64,000 bases of DNA, from the NCBI GenBank assembly GCA_018398585.1, contig JAGTTD010000001.1, forward strand, positions 33,368,438 through 33,432,437. Reading direction: 5' to 3'. The notes under the pieces are model-generated. The model worked only from the letters and a program-made list of their open reading frames with translations. It was not told the DNA's origin and searched no databases. This document shows, one piece after another, positions 33,040 to 44,325 of this stretch. The DNA comes from Simmondsia chinensis (lineage: Eukaryota > Streptophyta > Magnoliopsida > Caryophyllales > Simmondsiaceae). Positions within the stretch are counted from its first letter, which is position 1, and the number at the start of each line of letters is the position of its first letter. A program made the translations under genes and the position numbers.

Positions 33040-33335
33040 TTAGCAAACTAGTAATATTTTACAAAAAAGTTAACAAAATCGCAACTTTAAAACAAAATTT
33101 AGCAAAATAGCGTAGTTTACTTTTCACTTAGAAACGTCGTGCAATGGCGTTCACTGTTGCACTCCTTTTGTCATGGCATGCAAAAGTGAACAATAAATTT
33201 TTTGTAATAATATATCTTTAAAATAAAAAAAAATTTAATAAAATAACTCTTTAATTTAAATTATTTAAATTTATAATTTTATACTTTAAAGCACTAAATA
33301 CATATAACTTTTAAATTAAAAAATATATGTATATT
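33040..33335 (+). repeat. Left arm of a long inverted repeat (partner 43955-44298)
   Basis: From TTAGCAAACTAG inward, the arm matches the reverse complement of 43955-44298 over nearly its whole length. Shared blocks include TTAGCAAAATAGCGTAGTTTAC, GTGCAATGGCGTTCA with a nearby GTTGCAC, TATCTTTAAAATAAAAAA, AATAAAATAACTCTTTAATT and CACTAAATACATATAAC (with single-base differences). ACTACA occurs just outside both arms. These may be the terminal inverted repeats of a DNA transposon, or two related MITE-like copies in opposite orientation. Confidence 0.75.
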
Positions 33336-33342
33336 ACTATTT

Positions 33343-33520
33343 AAACTATAAATAAGAAAAATATAAATGAAGGACATATTAAATAAGGAGACGGTGATAT
33401 ATATATTATTATTTGAGCTATCTTATACAGACACTATGATATTACAATATTATTAATAAAGAAGATATAAATAAGGGACACATTGAAATGATGAGATGGT
33501 GATGTTTCCAACAAAAAATT
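33343..33520 (+). repeat. AT-rich direct repeats shared with 41960-42045
   Basis: The theme ACTATGATATT, TATTAATAAAGAAGATATAAAT and GGGACA at about 33430-33480 recurs near 41975-42030 in the same orientation. A weaker copy (AAATATAAATGAAGGACATATT) lies at 33357-33380. This suggests that the DNA just inside the left arm and the DNA before the LINE belong to one older repeat. Confidence 0.55.
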
Positions 33521-33711
33521 ATGAGTTTATGCATTTGTATATTATTATTTGGACTATTTTATTAGATACATGAAACTCAAAAACTACAAAATTATTTCAT
33601 ATAGTTTATAAACTAATATATAATTTAAAAAAAAAAACATAAAAAAGAAGCCCAACTACTCTTGACTATTAACTAATACTCCAGTTCGGCACTCCACTTT
33701 TTCCCTCCCTT

Positions 33712-34108
33712 TGTCGCAGTGCATAAAGTGGGAAAATACATAAACGAGAAGGATTCAACAGCCTTCCCATTAATTTTATAGATCTCTAATAAAAATTACA
33801 AGGATAAAGATAAGATTCATCCTAATTCTCACACTTGAAAATAGAACAACCAAAATAATTCAAATTTTCATCTAAAACAATCTCCTCTAGAACCGTAGCT
33901 TTCTCCTCATATGTATAGAGGTGATAAAGGAAATCGGAATTAAGCTAAAAAAAGGAAAGAAATAAGCTATAGCAGAAAGAAATTGAAATTGCAATCAAAC
34001 CCCTTGAATCCCGCCTTTGCCTTCGCTTGTGAGCCACGTCCCAGCTGTGCTACCAACCGATCCTTGCTGCCAACCTTTCTGTGTATCACCATAACTGCCA
34101 AGGTGTTT
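33712..34108 (-). repeat. Element E 3' LTR, first part (interrupted)
   Basis: It matches 41211-41620 over its length, for example GGATTCAACAGCCTTCCC, TTTTATAGATCTCTA and TTTTCATCTAAAACAATCTC. The match stops at AAGGTGTT, where element F begins, and resumes at 39488. Confidence 0.88.
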
Positions 34109-34554
34109 TGATACGATAATAAATAGAATCTAGCTCAAATCAATAGATACTCAAGCAATTTAAGGCTATGGGGCAGTAATGGCTGCCCTGTTGTATGTAT
34201 TTGTATAGATTTGAGGATAAAGTAACTCCAAAATGGAGGATTACAAGGATTAAGAAAGAGGAGAAGACATAGAAATTAGGGTTTGGGGGAGAAGAAGAAG
34301 AAAAGTAGACTTGATCAAGATAATGAAACCCTCATTCTAGTTAACCCTTAACTATATAGACAAAATATCTAGAGAAAATATTTGAAAAATATCTAGAAAA
34401 ATATCTACTACTGATGTGGCAAGGAGCCATTTCAACTGCTAGGCGAGACGCCATGAGCTGAGAGCAAAGGCCCGGAGTGTCTTGACGGAAAGCTTGGCGG
34501 ATGGTGTTCTGGCAGGTACGAAGTAGGCGCCAATGCAGCGGGTGTGTTTGTATC
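34109..34554 (-). repeat. Element F 3' LTR
   Basis: About 446 bp. It aligns with 39045-39482 throughout (GCTCAAATCAATAGATACTC, AGACATAGAAATTAGGGTTT, AAAATATCT repeats, GCGAGACG). On the minus strand the purine-rich AAGGAGGCGGCAT just before it would be the plus-strand primer tract. Confidence 0.88.
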
Positions 34555-34639
34555 AATGCCGCCTCCTTGAGAGGATTCTCATCGTTGAGAATTAAAGGTA
34601 TGGAAGTGGATTTGGAAGACATGTAAGTATTTCTACTTA

Positions 34640-36022
34640 GCATCATCAACACCCTGGCCAACCCATTGGGCTAGAACTTGGGTGGCGGCAATTCAGCGAC
34701 ACTTGACCATACGGCGATCCAGAATGGCAGTGGGCTAAAGCGGGGGTGCAGTAGGGGGCCAATTGTCTGGCAGCTGAGTGCCAGTGGTGGGAATGATGAA
34801 ACAACGTTTGAGCAAAGACACATGAATTGTATGATGTATGGCGGAGTGAGATGGGAGATCAAGCTTGTAAGCAACTGTGCCTACTCGATTCAAGATGCAG
34901 TAAGGGCAGAAGTGTCGGGGTGCCAGTTTATGGAAATGCCTATACTCCACACTTTGTTGGCGGTAGGGTTGGAGTTTTATCCACACATAGTCGCCTATCT
35001 AAAATTCTCTATCAGTGTGTTGGCGATCTGCCAGCTATTTCATTCAGTTCTGAGCTCAGAGGAGATGATGGCGAAGGCGACTAATGATCTCTTCCCAAGT
35101 TGTTAAACTATGATCAACTGTCTCAACCGAGGAAGATGAATTGGAGAAGGTTGCCCGTAGAGCAGCTCAAAGGGTGAAGCTTGAGCGTAAGATTGGAAAG
35201 TGGTGTTGTACCACCATCCCACCAAGGGAAGCCAACGGGTCCACTGGCAAGGCCGTTCACTCACCATGCATCGTAAATAGGTCTCTAAGCAGCGATTGAG
35301 ATCTTCTGTCTAACCATCAAACTACAGATTATAGGATGAGTAGAGGGTAAGGTGTGTCCCTAGGCGGGAAAACGTTTGCCCCAAAAGATGCTGGTAAAAT
35401 TCCAGTCACTAATGATTATTTCTGGTTACTCATGAAGGTGGTAGATATGATCTAAGAAAAAATGAGCAACAGTAATAGCAGTTTATGGATGGGCGAGAGA
35501 CATAAAGTGGGCATACTTGGTGAGACGGTCAATGACCACCAAAATAACAGAGTGACCCTTGGATGGTGGTAGTCCCTCGATGAAGTTCAAAGATATGCTA
35601 TTCCAGACTGAAGTGAGGGCGGGAAGGGGCTGGAAGAGTCCAGCTGGCGCCACGTTTTCATACTTGTTTTTCTAGAAAATTGTGCATTGGAGTATGTAGT
35701 TGGTGATGTCCTAGCAGAGAGCCTTCTAGTAGAATAAAGGTCTCACTCGATGGTAAGTAGCATCAATTCCAGAATGCTTGCCCTAAGTGGAGTCGTGAAG
35801 CCACAAAAGAATTTATTGGCGAAGAGAGGAGTCATTGCCCACAACAAGTCTGTCGCTGTATTGCAGATGTCCCTGGAGCCAAGAATACTGTGGGTGAGAA
35901 AAAGGTTCTACTTCCTTGTCCTTAATAATGCGTGTAAGGGTTGTATCTTTTGACAAAGAAGCAATCAAACTTTTCATGAAACGTGACGAAATGGATGATA
36001 ATGCCATACATAGAACCTCCAC
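34640..36022 (-). pseudogene. Element F integrase with chromodomain-like end
   Basis: Minus-strand pieces include HDSTWGKHSGIDATYHRV (zinc region), LPPSKGHSVILVVIDRLTKYAHF (core, first Asp), a degraded middle, then at 34986-34735 KLQPYRQQSVEYR and VAYKLDLPSHSAIHHTIHVS, the C-terminal block of chromovirus-type integrase. After it, residues resembling a chromodomain (QVLVQW-like, then a WE-like end) can be made out in changing frames near 34740-34640. Confidence in the chromodomain alone is about 0.5. Confidence 0.75.
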
Positions 36023-36119
36023 TTTAGAAAACCGAGAGAAAGCGTCGATGGTTTGGTTTTCAAAACCCTTCTTATAAATGATGTCATAACTGAGGCCTAT
36101 CAGGCGAGAAAGCCATAAG

Positions 36120-37260
36120 TGTTAAAGAGAAAAAGTCAATCGTTGCTCCAGCAGAAATTTCAAACTTTGCTGATCCATACGTCTGGGGAAATGGCGGCCC
36201 GTGACATATTGTTCCCACTTCTCCACTGTAAAAACTACTGCTAGTAGCTCCTTTTCATAAACAAACATGCCCTGATGGTGGGGGGCTAGAGTGTGGCTGA
36301 TATACACCAAGGGGTGACCCTATTGCATTAAGACAATGCCAATGCTTGTTCCAGATGCATTAGTCTCAATAATGAAGGGTTTGGTAAAGTCGAGAAGAGC
36401 CAATAAGGGGGCTGAAGCCAAGGCTTTCTTCAATCGAGTGAAAGCGACTTCGGCCTTCAAAGTCCAATTAATGTTAACCTTGCGAAGAAGGTCTGTCAAA
36501 GGTCGGGCTATAGCGTCATAGTGGGCAATGAATCGGCGGTAATAACCGAACAGCACTAAGAAACCTCGGAGTTGTTTCAGGGTTTGAGGCCAGGGTCAAT
36601 TGGCAACAGCCTCAAGCTTTATCGGGTCAGTGGAGACGCCATCACTGGTGACGAAGTGCCCCAGATATTCTGTGCGATGTGCGCCAAATGTGCACTTAGC
36701 ACGGTTGGAAATTAAGTGATTGGTACGAAGAACCCGTAAGACTATCTCCAGATGAGAAACATGATCTAGCCATGTTTTGCTAAATATAAGGATGTTATAA
36801 AAAAAATGAGAATAAATTTCCGAACATATAGATGGAATACTTCATTTTTCAAATTATGAAAAGTCAATGGAGCATTGGACAAGCCCAAAGACACCACGTT
36901 TAATTCATAATGCCCCAAGTGTGTTCGGAATTCCATCTTGGGAATGTCCTCAGCAGCCATTCGAATTTGCAAATAATTAGATATGAGGTCTAGCTTCGAG
37001 AATCAGGAGGCCCCACCCAACTCATCAAGCAGCTCTTCAACAATCAGAATAGGAAACTTATCCTGAACCGTCATCTTGTTAAGGGCTCTATAGTCAACCA
37101 AATGGGGCAAAGTTCCATCCTTCTTCCTAATGAGGACCACCAATGAAGCGAATGGTGAAGTGTTGTTTTGAATAACACCGGCTTGCAACAGTTTTTTGAT
37201 CATAGAGTTGATTACATTCTTCTGGAAGAGCGGATAACGGTATGGCCTGATATTGATGGT
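36120..37260 (-). pseudogene. Element F reverse transcriptase and RNase H
   Basis: The minus strand shows ASLVVLIRKKDGTLPHLVDY and RALNKMTVQDKFPI (RT start), KMEFRTHLGHYE and LGLSNAPLTF. Where FFDDIL is expected it reads FFITSL, so both catalytic Asp residues are gone. RT end and RNase H follow: GYYRRFIAHYDAIARPLTDL, LLALLDFTKPFIIETNASGT and YEKELLAVVFTVEKW. Several frame changes separate these blocks. The region 37261-37680 is degraded linker. Confidence 0.82.
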
Positions 37261-37679
37261 GTGCTGCCGTCCTTCAGTGGAACTTGGTGATCAAATAATG
37301 GCCGCGAAGGCGGTAGTTCTGACTTGGCGGCAAAAACATCATCATGTTCAGCAACAAGTCTTTGAAACTCTTGCAAAATAGACTAGTCAGACGGGTCCAT
37401 CTGAACTGCAAACAAAGAAGGCAAGTTCGAAGTGGTTGTGACTGACAGGGCAAATAAGGATGCTAGGGTGGATAAGAGAGAAGACAACTTGTTGTCGTTA
37501 ATAGCCTTCAGAGGGTAAGAGTGGATGCCGCGAAGGGTATAACAGTGCCCCTAAATAGTAAACTCCATCAATAACTCTGAAAAATCCCAAGTGACTTTAC
37601 CAAGTGTGCGCAACCATTGAATTCCGAGAACCGTATCACACCTGGCTAGCGGAATGAGCAGCATGTCAAAAGTAAACGG

Positions 37680-38180
37680 CACATCTAGTAGGCGCCAAGT
37701 AAAATTGCGACATATACCGGCACATGACACCTGCTTGCCATAGCAAACGTAACTGTGGGTTGAATGGCGGAGTTAATGGAATACCCCAACTGTGTTGCAA
37801 CATTGGCATCCGAGAAATTATGGGTGCTGCCACTATCTATAAGAATACTTAATGATTGTTTATGGCAGTGCCCCTTAACCCTCATGGTTTGGCATTGGGT
37901 AATTCCCTCCAATGAGTGAATGGAAATATGGGGTTCTGGGTTCGGATTGGGATCCGTTTCTAATTCAGGCATCATCAAATCTGCCAGTGGTTCTTTTTCG
38001 TTTTCTTCCAGCCAGAATACCCTAGCGTGATTACACATAGGGCATCGATGTCCTGGCATGAAGCATTCACTGCAGTAAAAGCAGAGATTCCGAGTGCGGA
38101 GGTCATTGAATTTGGTTGATGTCAAATTCAACTGCCCTCGACGGGGAGGTCTGGTGGTCCCACTTGTTGGCAGCAAAAGC
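37680..38180 (-). pseudogene. Element F zinc knuckle and protease
   Basis: A single minus-strand frame of about 163 residues carries LCFYCSECFMPGHRC, the gypsy zinc knuckle, and ILIDSGSTHNFSD, the aspartic protease site with an intact DSG. The sequence between is acidic and Pro-rich, as in the chromovirus gag-protease linker. Confidence 0.85.
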
Positions 38181-38339
38181 GGTTGGGGAGGGCAAGGTGG
38201 GGGATTGACGGGAGCATCCGCAAGGGACTTGGCGAGGGTAAGATTGGAGCCGACCTATAGAACTCTTGCCGGTTATATTTTGTAAGAAAAGACCAATTGT
38301 GCTTCTACTGCTTAGCCAAAATGACAACACCATGCACCG

Positions 38340-39010
38340 TTTGGGGCTTAAACATTAGGACACCGCCATTTATGTCCTCACGTAACCCGCCTAAAATTAC
38401 GCTAACTTTTTGCTCCTTTGTTAGCCCACACTTTTTCACCTGAAGATTCAAACTTACTCAAATACTAGCCAACACTTCCCCTTGGCCAAGCTTCATGAGC
38501 TCCGTGAAAGAACTGTCAGGCGACTTGGCAAATCTTGCACGGATTCTAGGCGCATATACTTCCCAAGGTACTATCTCATCCCTAGGCTATGGATAATGCG
38601 GTGCCTCTCACAATGATGAATCCAGCCTTCCACACCATTTTCACTAAACTTAGGTAAATCTATCTTTGTGAGGTGAGTGGGGGGTTGATAGTTACCTCGT
38701 ACATTGGCGGGTGGCATTACATCGACTTTGCTTGCTTGAGGGGGCGGTGGCGCAGTGGAAGAAATCAGAGTTAGGTGCCAGAGTCTATCATTCACCAGAA
38801 GGGCGATTCCAATGACTTGCACAGAAAGCCCATTAACGATCTCTTGTATTTCTTCTCGGAAGTCGGTAAACGATCTCTCCACAGCGTTATGGTGCCTATC
38901 ATTGGATTCCCACATTTCTTTGATGCTTTCCTCCATCTCTCTCATGGTCACTTGAGCTCTAGTTCCTTCTGCCATGGCTGAAATCTGAACTGAGCTCAAC
39001 AACTTCTAGG
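38340..39010 (-). pseudogene. Element F gag
   Basis: The minus strand starts just downstream of the primer site with a coiled-coil-like N-terminus (REMEESIKEMWESNDRHHN), then LTKIDLPKFSENGVEGWIHH, the gag core start. A continuation in another frame (SSFTELMKLGQGEVLASI, KCGLTKEQKVSVILGGLRED) reaches about 38340. It is typical of chromovirus gag, with at least one frameshift and stops. Confidence 0.8.
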
Positions 39011-39026
39011 GCCAAGGATAGACTCA

Positions 39027-39038
39027 CTCTGATACCAA
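39027..39038 (-). other. Element F primer-binding site
   Basis: The minus strand reads TTGGTATCAGAG, six bases after the LTR end (TATCA). It is complementary to the initiator tRNA-Met end. Confidence 0.88.
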
Positions 39039-39044
39039 TTGATA

Positions 39045-39482
39045 TGATACTAAATAAAATATAGCTCAAATCAATAGATACTCAAGCAATTGATATGCAA
39101 CGGTTGCCCCATTGTGTGTATTTGTATACATTTAAGGATAGAGTAACTCTAAATTGGAGAATTACAAGGACTAAGAAAGGAGAGAAGACATAGAAATTAG
39201 GGTTTTTAGGAGAAGAAGAAGAAAAGCACACTTGATCAACAAATAAACCCTAATTCTAGCTAATCCTTAACTATATATACACAAAATATCAAGACAAAAT
39301 ATCTGAAAATTATCTAGCAAAATATCTGTTGCTGATACGGCCAGGAGCCGCTGCTGTTGCTACTGGGCGAGACGTCGTGAGTTGAGAGCAGAGACACAGA
39401 GCGTCTAGGCGGAAAGCTTGGCGAATGGGGTTCCGGCGGGTACGAGGTAGGCACCAATACAGATTGAGTTGTGTTTGTAACA
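39045..39482 (-). repeat. Element F 5' LTR
   Basis: 438 bp. It borders the primer site on the left and the TGTTG target duplication on the right. A TATA-like ACTATATATACAC lies near 39269-39281. Confidence 0.88.
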
Positions 39483-39487
39483 TGTTG

Positions 39488-39582
39488 CCAGATTACCTGC
39501 GACTTTAACATCCGCGCCCCCATAGCTGCCAACCCGAACTACTACCACTAAGGTACCTGCCACATGAGACGGGCCTGCATCA
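39488..39582 (-). repeat. Element E 3' LTR, remainder
   Basis: CCAGATTACCTGCGACTTTA through CCTGCATCA matches 41615-41709 of the other E LTR. The minus-strand purine tract GAGGAGAGAA lies just inside E at 39583-39592. Confidence 0.85.
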
Positions 39583-41210
39583 TTCTCTCCTCAAATTTGC
39601 TGGCGGATCATCTGGGTTAATTCCGCCCAGCCACGTTTCTTCACACCTAGAAAGCATCTTGCCAAACTCCAATTTGCCAAACTTACCCACTTGCGGTTCA
39701 TTGTCCGGGCTTGCCAAGACTGCATCATTCTCTCCGGGTTGACGAGAATTCACCCTGGAATTCACCAAGGGGTCTTTTCAGTTATCCCTACCAAGGTGAG
39801 TTTCCTCGAGCATACAGTTTGCCATTTTTCCCACTAAAGTGTGGATGGTAACTCACCTCCCAGTATTTGAACCTTCGACCTCAGATTTTCCCCTATTGCC
39901 AACCCTTTCGACACTCCAATCTTCTCTGTTTTGCCATCATGGTATTCCCACCAAGTTCCAACCTTCATTGGCTTTAGTACAGTGGATATGCCCTTATATT
40001 TTTCCTGGATGTTTTGAACCCCTTGTGTTGCTCCTTCGTTGTTGGCTATAATAAGTACGCCAACCCTTTTGGACAAAACTCCTATAATAAAAACCCTACT
40101 TTATCGAACTCCTTGCTCTTGCCATAAAACCTACCATCAAACTTGGGTTCTTCACTAATGAAGTCTACTGGCTTAGACGCCAAACCTAACTCTCGAACTT
40201 CATTATTGCACACGGCTTTTTCCTTCGGTTTTGGGTTCTCAGATTTCGAAGTACATGGTGCTTCAACTTTCTTGGGAACCAAGATGATCCTCATTCCCTC
40301 GAACATGAAACTATAGGTTTTTTTTTGGTAAGTCGGTGATAAATACCATATATGAAAAAATATATGAAACTATAGGTGTTACATCGTCCGTCATGGATGG
40401 CACCTCTATCGTACTGCCATGTTCTCCCAAACAACAAGTGGCAAGCATCCACGGTCACCACATCAAGCCACACGCCATGTTTGTACTTTGACCCAGTTGA
40501 AAAGTTCACCAAGCATCATTTAGACATAGTTACCTGCTCTTCCTTTCGATCCATGATATCTTGTATGGGTTCAGATGCTCTTCCGTCTCAAACCCTAGCT
40601 TCTGATCAGCTTCTTCGGAGTTGGCGTTCCAATAACTCTCACAATCGATGACTAGGCAGCATACTCTTGCGCCACTGGTACATGTCGTCTGGAATATGTT
40701 GTCACGTAGCCAATCATCCCCGTTTGCTTCTTCAGACGCGAAGCCAACTCGCCTGGCCAACAACAAGCGACCTTCGTTACCCGCTATCTCCACCTTGCTA
40801 TGTGACGCCAACTCGTCCCGAGTCTCGTCCACCACTACGATGACTTCCTCTTCAATCTCTGGATATTCATCATGGAGGTCGATGTCCACCCTAACGATGG
40901 CATCTCCAGTATTGTGCTGATATCGCCTTGGCTCGGGATCAGGTAAGTTAATGCCGAATTCTGGATCTCGTCCTTCTCCTCTTCAATAGCACTCGGTGTT
41001 AATGGCAGTTGGGGCTGGGGTTCCTAGTTCTCGATCCAGATTTGCCCCCAGTTGAACCAAGGAACTCTTGATTCGCCGGAATCTCACTTCCAAGTCCTCT
41101 GATCTCCTCTCATTCTTCTATTAAACATCACGATCAAGAATGTTTCCAATGGCAGCGTCCTTTGTCTTCAACGGGCCATCTCTAAAACTGTTCCGAGCTC
41201 TAATTCCAAC
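39583..41210 (-). pseudogene. Element E gag/protease-linked fragment
   Basis: The minus strand at 40889-40530 encodes GDDWLRDNIFQTTCTSGARV, LVIDCESYWN and EEHLNPYKISWIERK. In another frame, 40512-40291, it encodes NFSTGSKYKHGVWLDVVTVD and LLFGRTWQYDRGAIHDGRCN. These are the protease-like domain and following block of a common plant gypsy group. The site reads DCES where DSGS is expected. A further Lys/Glu-rich piece lies at 40306-40082. RT and integrase are absent, deleted between here and the 3' LTR. Confidence 0.7.
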
Positions 41211-41709
41211 TGATACAGTGCGTGAAGTTGGAAAATAGGGAAACGGAAAGGATTCAACAGCCTTCCCCTCAATTTTATAGATCTCTATTAAAAATTATAA
41301 GGGGAAAGATAAAATTCATCCTAATTCTCACACGTGAGAATAGAAAACCAAAATAATTCAAATTTTCATCTAAAACAATCTCCTCCAGAACCCTAGCTTT
41401 CTCCTCATTTATATATAGGTGACAAAGGAATCCAGAATTAAGCTTAAAAAAAGGAAAGAAATAAGCTAAAATGAAAAGAAAATGAAATTGAAATCAAATC
41501 CCTTGAATCATGCCATGAACTGCGCCATGAATCGCGCCTTTGCCTTCGCCTGTGAACCACGTCCTAGCCGTGCTGCCAACCTTTCCGTGTATCACCATAG
41601 CTGCTAAGGTGTTGCCGGATTAGCTGTGACTTCAACATCCGCGCCCCCATAATCGCCAACCAGAAGTACTGCCGCCAAGCTACCTGCCACAAGAGGCGCG
41701 GCTGCATCA
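41211..41709 (-). repeat. Element E 5' LTR and primer site
   Basis: 499 bp matching the split left LTR. Next to it, 41197-41210 reads on the minus strand GTTGGAATTAGAGC, a slightly altered form of the TTGGTATCAGAGC primer site. A TATA-like ATTTATATATAGG lies near 41406-41418. Confidence 0.82.
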
Positions 41710-41724
41710 CCTTTTCTTTCTCCC

Positions 41725-41749
41725 TCCTCGTCTCTCTCTCTCTCTTTCC

Positions 41750-41776
<27 letters not shown>
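41725..41776 (+). repeat. (CT)n microsatellite
   Basis: About 50 bases of CT repeats with two short interruptions, directly beyond the right border of element E. CT-rich sequence also precedes the left border of E. Confidence 0.9.
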
Positions 41777-41780
<4 letters not shown>

Positions 41781-42061
41781 CCCCCTTCAATGGCAGTCAC
41801 CAATCCTTTACCCTTTTGCTCCTCTCTTTCTTCACTCTTTGTCTCCCTTAATTTTTCCACTTTTAATGTTGAACTTTTGCTCTTCAAAATTAAGCCTTCT
41901 TTACAAGGAAATGAGCAAAATTTACTCTTAATTTCATGGAACACTATCTCCTCGTTACTTTGTTCATCTGATATAGGAACTATGATATTTTAATACTATT
42001 AATAAGGAAGATATAAATGAGGGATATATATTACATCGTTATTAAATTTCTTATTATTAAT
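41777..42061. other. Unassigned DNA with a direct repeat
   Basis: A small open frame at 41790-41993 has no recognised motif. The part 41960-42045 matches about 33420-33490 in direct orientation. It was probably continuous with 33336-33711 before element E inserted. Confidence 0.45.
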
Positions 42062-43930
42062 TTTTTTTTTTTGGCCAAAGGGCAGGTGCTGTTTTCATTT
42101 CTATATAAAAAAAATGTACATCAAAATCTCACATCTCCTTGTTACAATCCACAACTCAACTATCAACCTATCAACCTTTATTACAAACAGATAAACAAAA
42201 CTACATTTCTCTAAGTATACTTTTCAACCTATCTTACCTTTAACTAATAAAATTAACATTTAAATTTAAGAAATTTATCCGCATCCAGATCATTTTTTGA
42301 ATCTCCCAGATCAATTGCGATGTTGTCTTCATCTGCTTACTATGTCTTCTCTCAATTCTTTCCTTCCATACGAGGTCTATGGCCGTCCCAAGGCGCATCC
42401 TTTTAACATGGCTCGCTACTCGCCCATTTCGCACTGATAACTAGAACCACTCCATGACCCTTCTAATTGTATGATACACTAGAATGCCACTCCAATTTGC
42501 AATTCTCTTCAGAACACTCTTCACCCATGATCAATCAAAGAAAGTATGTGCTATACATTCCTCCACTTCAAAACAAAGTATACATCGACTCACCAAGTTA
42601 GCTCCCTTATGTTTCGAAAAGCTATCAGTTTTTAAGCACTTATTCACTGTCAACCATAGGATACAACTATGTCTTAGATATCCTATTTTACTCCATATGG
42701 TTCTCTTAAAATGGAATTTATATTTCTTTTCCCATAACGACTCATATGCCACCCCAACTTTATACTTACTATTCACACAACACTTCATTAGTCTCTTCCC
42801 AGCCATTCCCTCATCATCACTATTTTTAATCAATTCCCCACCACACTTAACAATAAGTTTACAAACATTTGAGTCATTAACTCTCATTTGGATGTTCCAT
42901 ATTGAGCCCTATTTCATATAATAAGCATGAATCCATTGCAACCATAACACATCTTTCTTTGAATGAACATTCTAAAGAAGTTTCAAACAGTGAGCCAAGT
43001 TCCATACCTTAATATGTTTGAAGCCAAGTCCTCCTTCATCCGTAGGAAATGTAAGCTTATTCCGCTCTCTTGGTATGTATCCTCCTCTACTCCCAATGTC
43101 TCCAACCCATAAGAAACGTGTTGAGATACTCTGACCTTCTTTAACTATCATCTTGGGCAAATAAAATATATTTACCCAATAAGTTAATACCCCAAAAATC
43201 ACCGACCTAATCAATTCGGCCCTCCCCTCAAATGATAGTAACTTATTTGGCCATGAACAAAAGCTTGAGTTTGATTCGGCCAATGAGTTCCCCATACTGG
43301 TGCACACGAAGATGAGATCCCAATATGGGTGCACCAAGATACCGAATAAACAATGACTCTTCTCTAAATCCAAGCTCTTCAAGAATTAGTCTTTTCTAGT
43401 CATCTTTCACTCCCATGAAACATATCCCCGATTTCATATTATTAGCTTCAAAAACTTACTAAGAACTCCAAGAAAGACTGCCAAATACATCCCACCGAGC
43501 TGCTATTTCCACGAGCAAATAGAAGTAAGTCATCCACAAAGGCCAAATGACTCATTTTAAGTTTCGCACACTTGGGATGGAACCAAAATGAAAAATTTTT
43601 AGCAGTAGTTCTAAGCTTTCATGAAAGGTACTCCATACATAATATGAAAAGATATGGTGATATCGGATCCCCTTGTCGCAGTCCTCTCGGCCCCCTAAAG
43701 TATCCGACCGTCCCTCCATTTATTTGTATAAAATACAAACTTATCTGGAAAACCAAGTCCCAACATAAGCTCAACTAAAAACCCCCAATCCACTGAATCA
43801 TAAGCTTTGCATATATCGATCTTTAAAAAATAGTAGGGTGTCAAATTTTGCCGGCCATAATGTTTAATTAATTCCTACCCCAACAAAATATAGTCAAAAA
43901 TTGCTCTACCCTTAACAAAAGCAACCTGGG
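42062..43930 (-). mobile_element. 5'-truncated L1-type LINE
   Basis: The plus-strand run of T at 42060-42073 is the poly-A tail of a minus-strand LINE. Upstream (rising coordinates) come an RNase H/zinc-finger-like tail, the RT C-terminal region and part of the RT core. Coding starts abruptly near 43927 inside the RT, so the 5' end (ORF1, endonuclease) is missing, as is usual for LINE copies. It ends next to the right inverted-repeat arm. A clean target duplication could not be identified. Confidence 0.85.
42240..43927 (-). pseudogene. LINE ORF2 fragment: reverse transcriptase and zinc-finger tail
   Basis: The minus strand shows AFVKGRAIFDYILLG (RT block start), LKIDICKAYDSVDWGFL, a [14 protein letters not shown] block in another frame near 43680-43640, then at 43382-42972 SWPNKLLSFEGRAELIRSVI and GGLGFKHIKVWNLAHCLKLL. 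At 42887-42531 the zf-RVT-type tail follows (CILWLTVNKCLKTD, CILCFEVEECIAHTFF). Stops and frameshifts are frequent. This enzyme would nick the target and copy LINE and SINE RNA into it. Confidence 0.83.
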
Positions 43931-43954
43931 ATTATAATTTAAATTATTGTATAA

Positions 43955-44298
43955 AATAATTTTTTATCTAAAAGGTATATGTATTTAGTGATTCAAATTA
44001 TAAAATTAAAAATTTAAATAATTTAAATTAAAAAGTTATTTTATTATATTTTTTAATTTTAAAGATATGATACTAAAAAATAATTACTATTCACTATTGC
44101 ACGTCGTTAAAACGGGGTGCAATACTGAACGCCATTACATGACATTAGAAAATTAGTGCAACGTGACTTCATGCAATGGCGTTCAAGTTTTGTAAGAAGT
44201 TTGAAACAAGTAAACAGTAAACTATGCCATTTTGCTAAATATTTTTCCAAAGGTGGCATTTTGCTAATTTTTTTTGTGAAATTATGCTAGTTTGCTAG
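43955..44298 (-). repeat. Right arm of the long inverted repeat (partner 33040-33335)
   Basis: It reads inward from CTAGTTTGCTA (44288-44298) and matches the left arm in reverse complement, but is about 45 bp longer because of an extra GTGCAA/TTGCAC-rich segment (about 44110-44180). CTGTAGTG follows outside at 44305-44312. The arm borders the LINE on its inner side and H gag on its outer side. Confidence 0.75.
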
Positions 44299-44325
44299 GA
44301 AGAGCTGTAGTGCAGTTTAACGAGT

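Larger units (their letters stand above)
34109..39482 (-). mobile_element. Element F: Ty3/gypsy retrotransposon (chromovirus-like), inserted in E
   Basis: LTRs at 34109-34554 and 39045-39482 start TGATAC and end in TATCA or TAACA on the plus strand. The flanks TGTTT (34104-34108) and TGTTG (39483-39487) form a 5-bp target duplication with one change. On the minus strand the order is LTR, tRNA-Met primer site, gag, zinc knuckle/protease, RT, RNase H, integrase, chromodomain-like end, LTR. Many stops and frameshifts make it inactive. Confidence 0.88.
33712..41709 (-). mobile_element. Element E: deleted gypsy remnant, split by element F
   Basis: Two LTR copies of about 490-500 bp (33712-34108 plus 39488-39582, and 41211-41709) enclose only 1.6 kb (39583-41210). 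On the minus strand this holds a gag/protease-linked fragment and no RT, RNase H or integrase. CCTTT occurs at 33708-33712 and 41710-41714 and is a likely 5-bp target duplication, if the first T of the LTR is shared. Element F sits inside the left LTR. Confidence 0.75.

Noticed and set aside
41790..41993. 67-aa open frame after the CT microsatellite
   Set aside because: No family resemblance; Ser/Phe-rich composition follows from CT-rich DNA. A promoter or homologue would be needed to keep it.
42045..43945. Target duplication for the LINE
   Set aside because: ATTATTAATTT and ATTATAATTT at the two ends are similar but lie in very AT-rich DNA, so the match is not significant.
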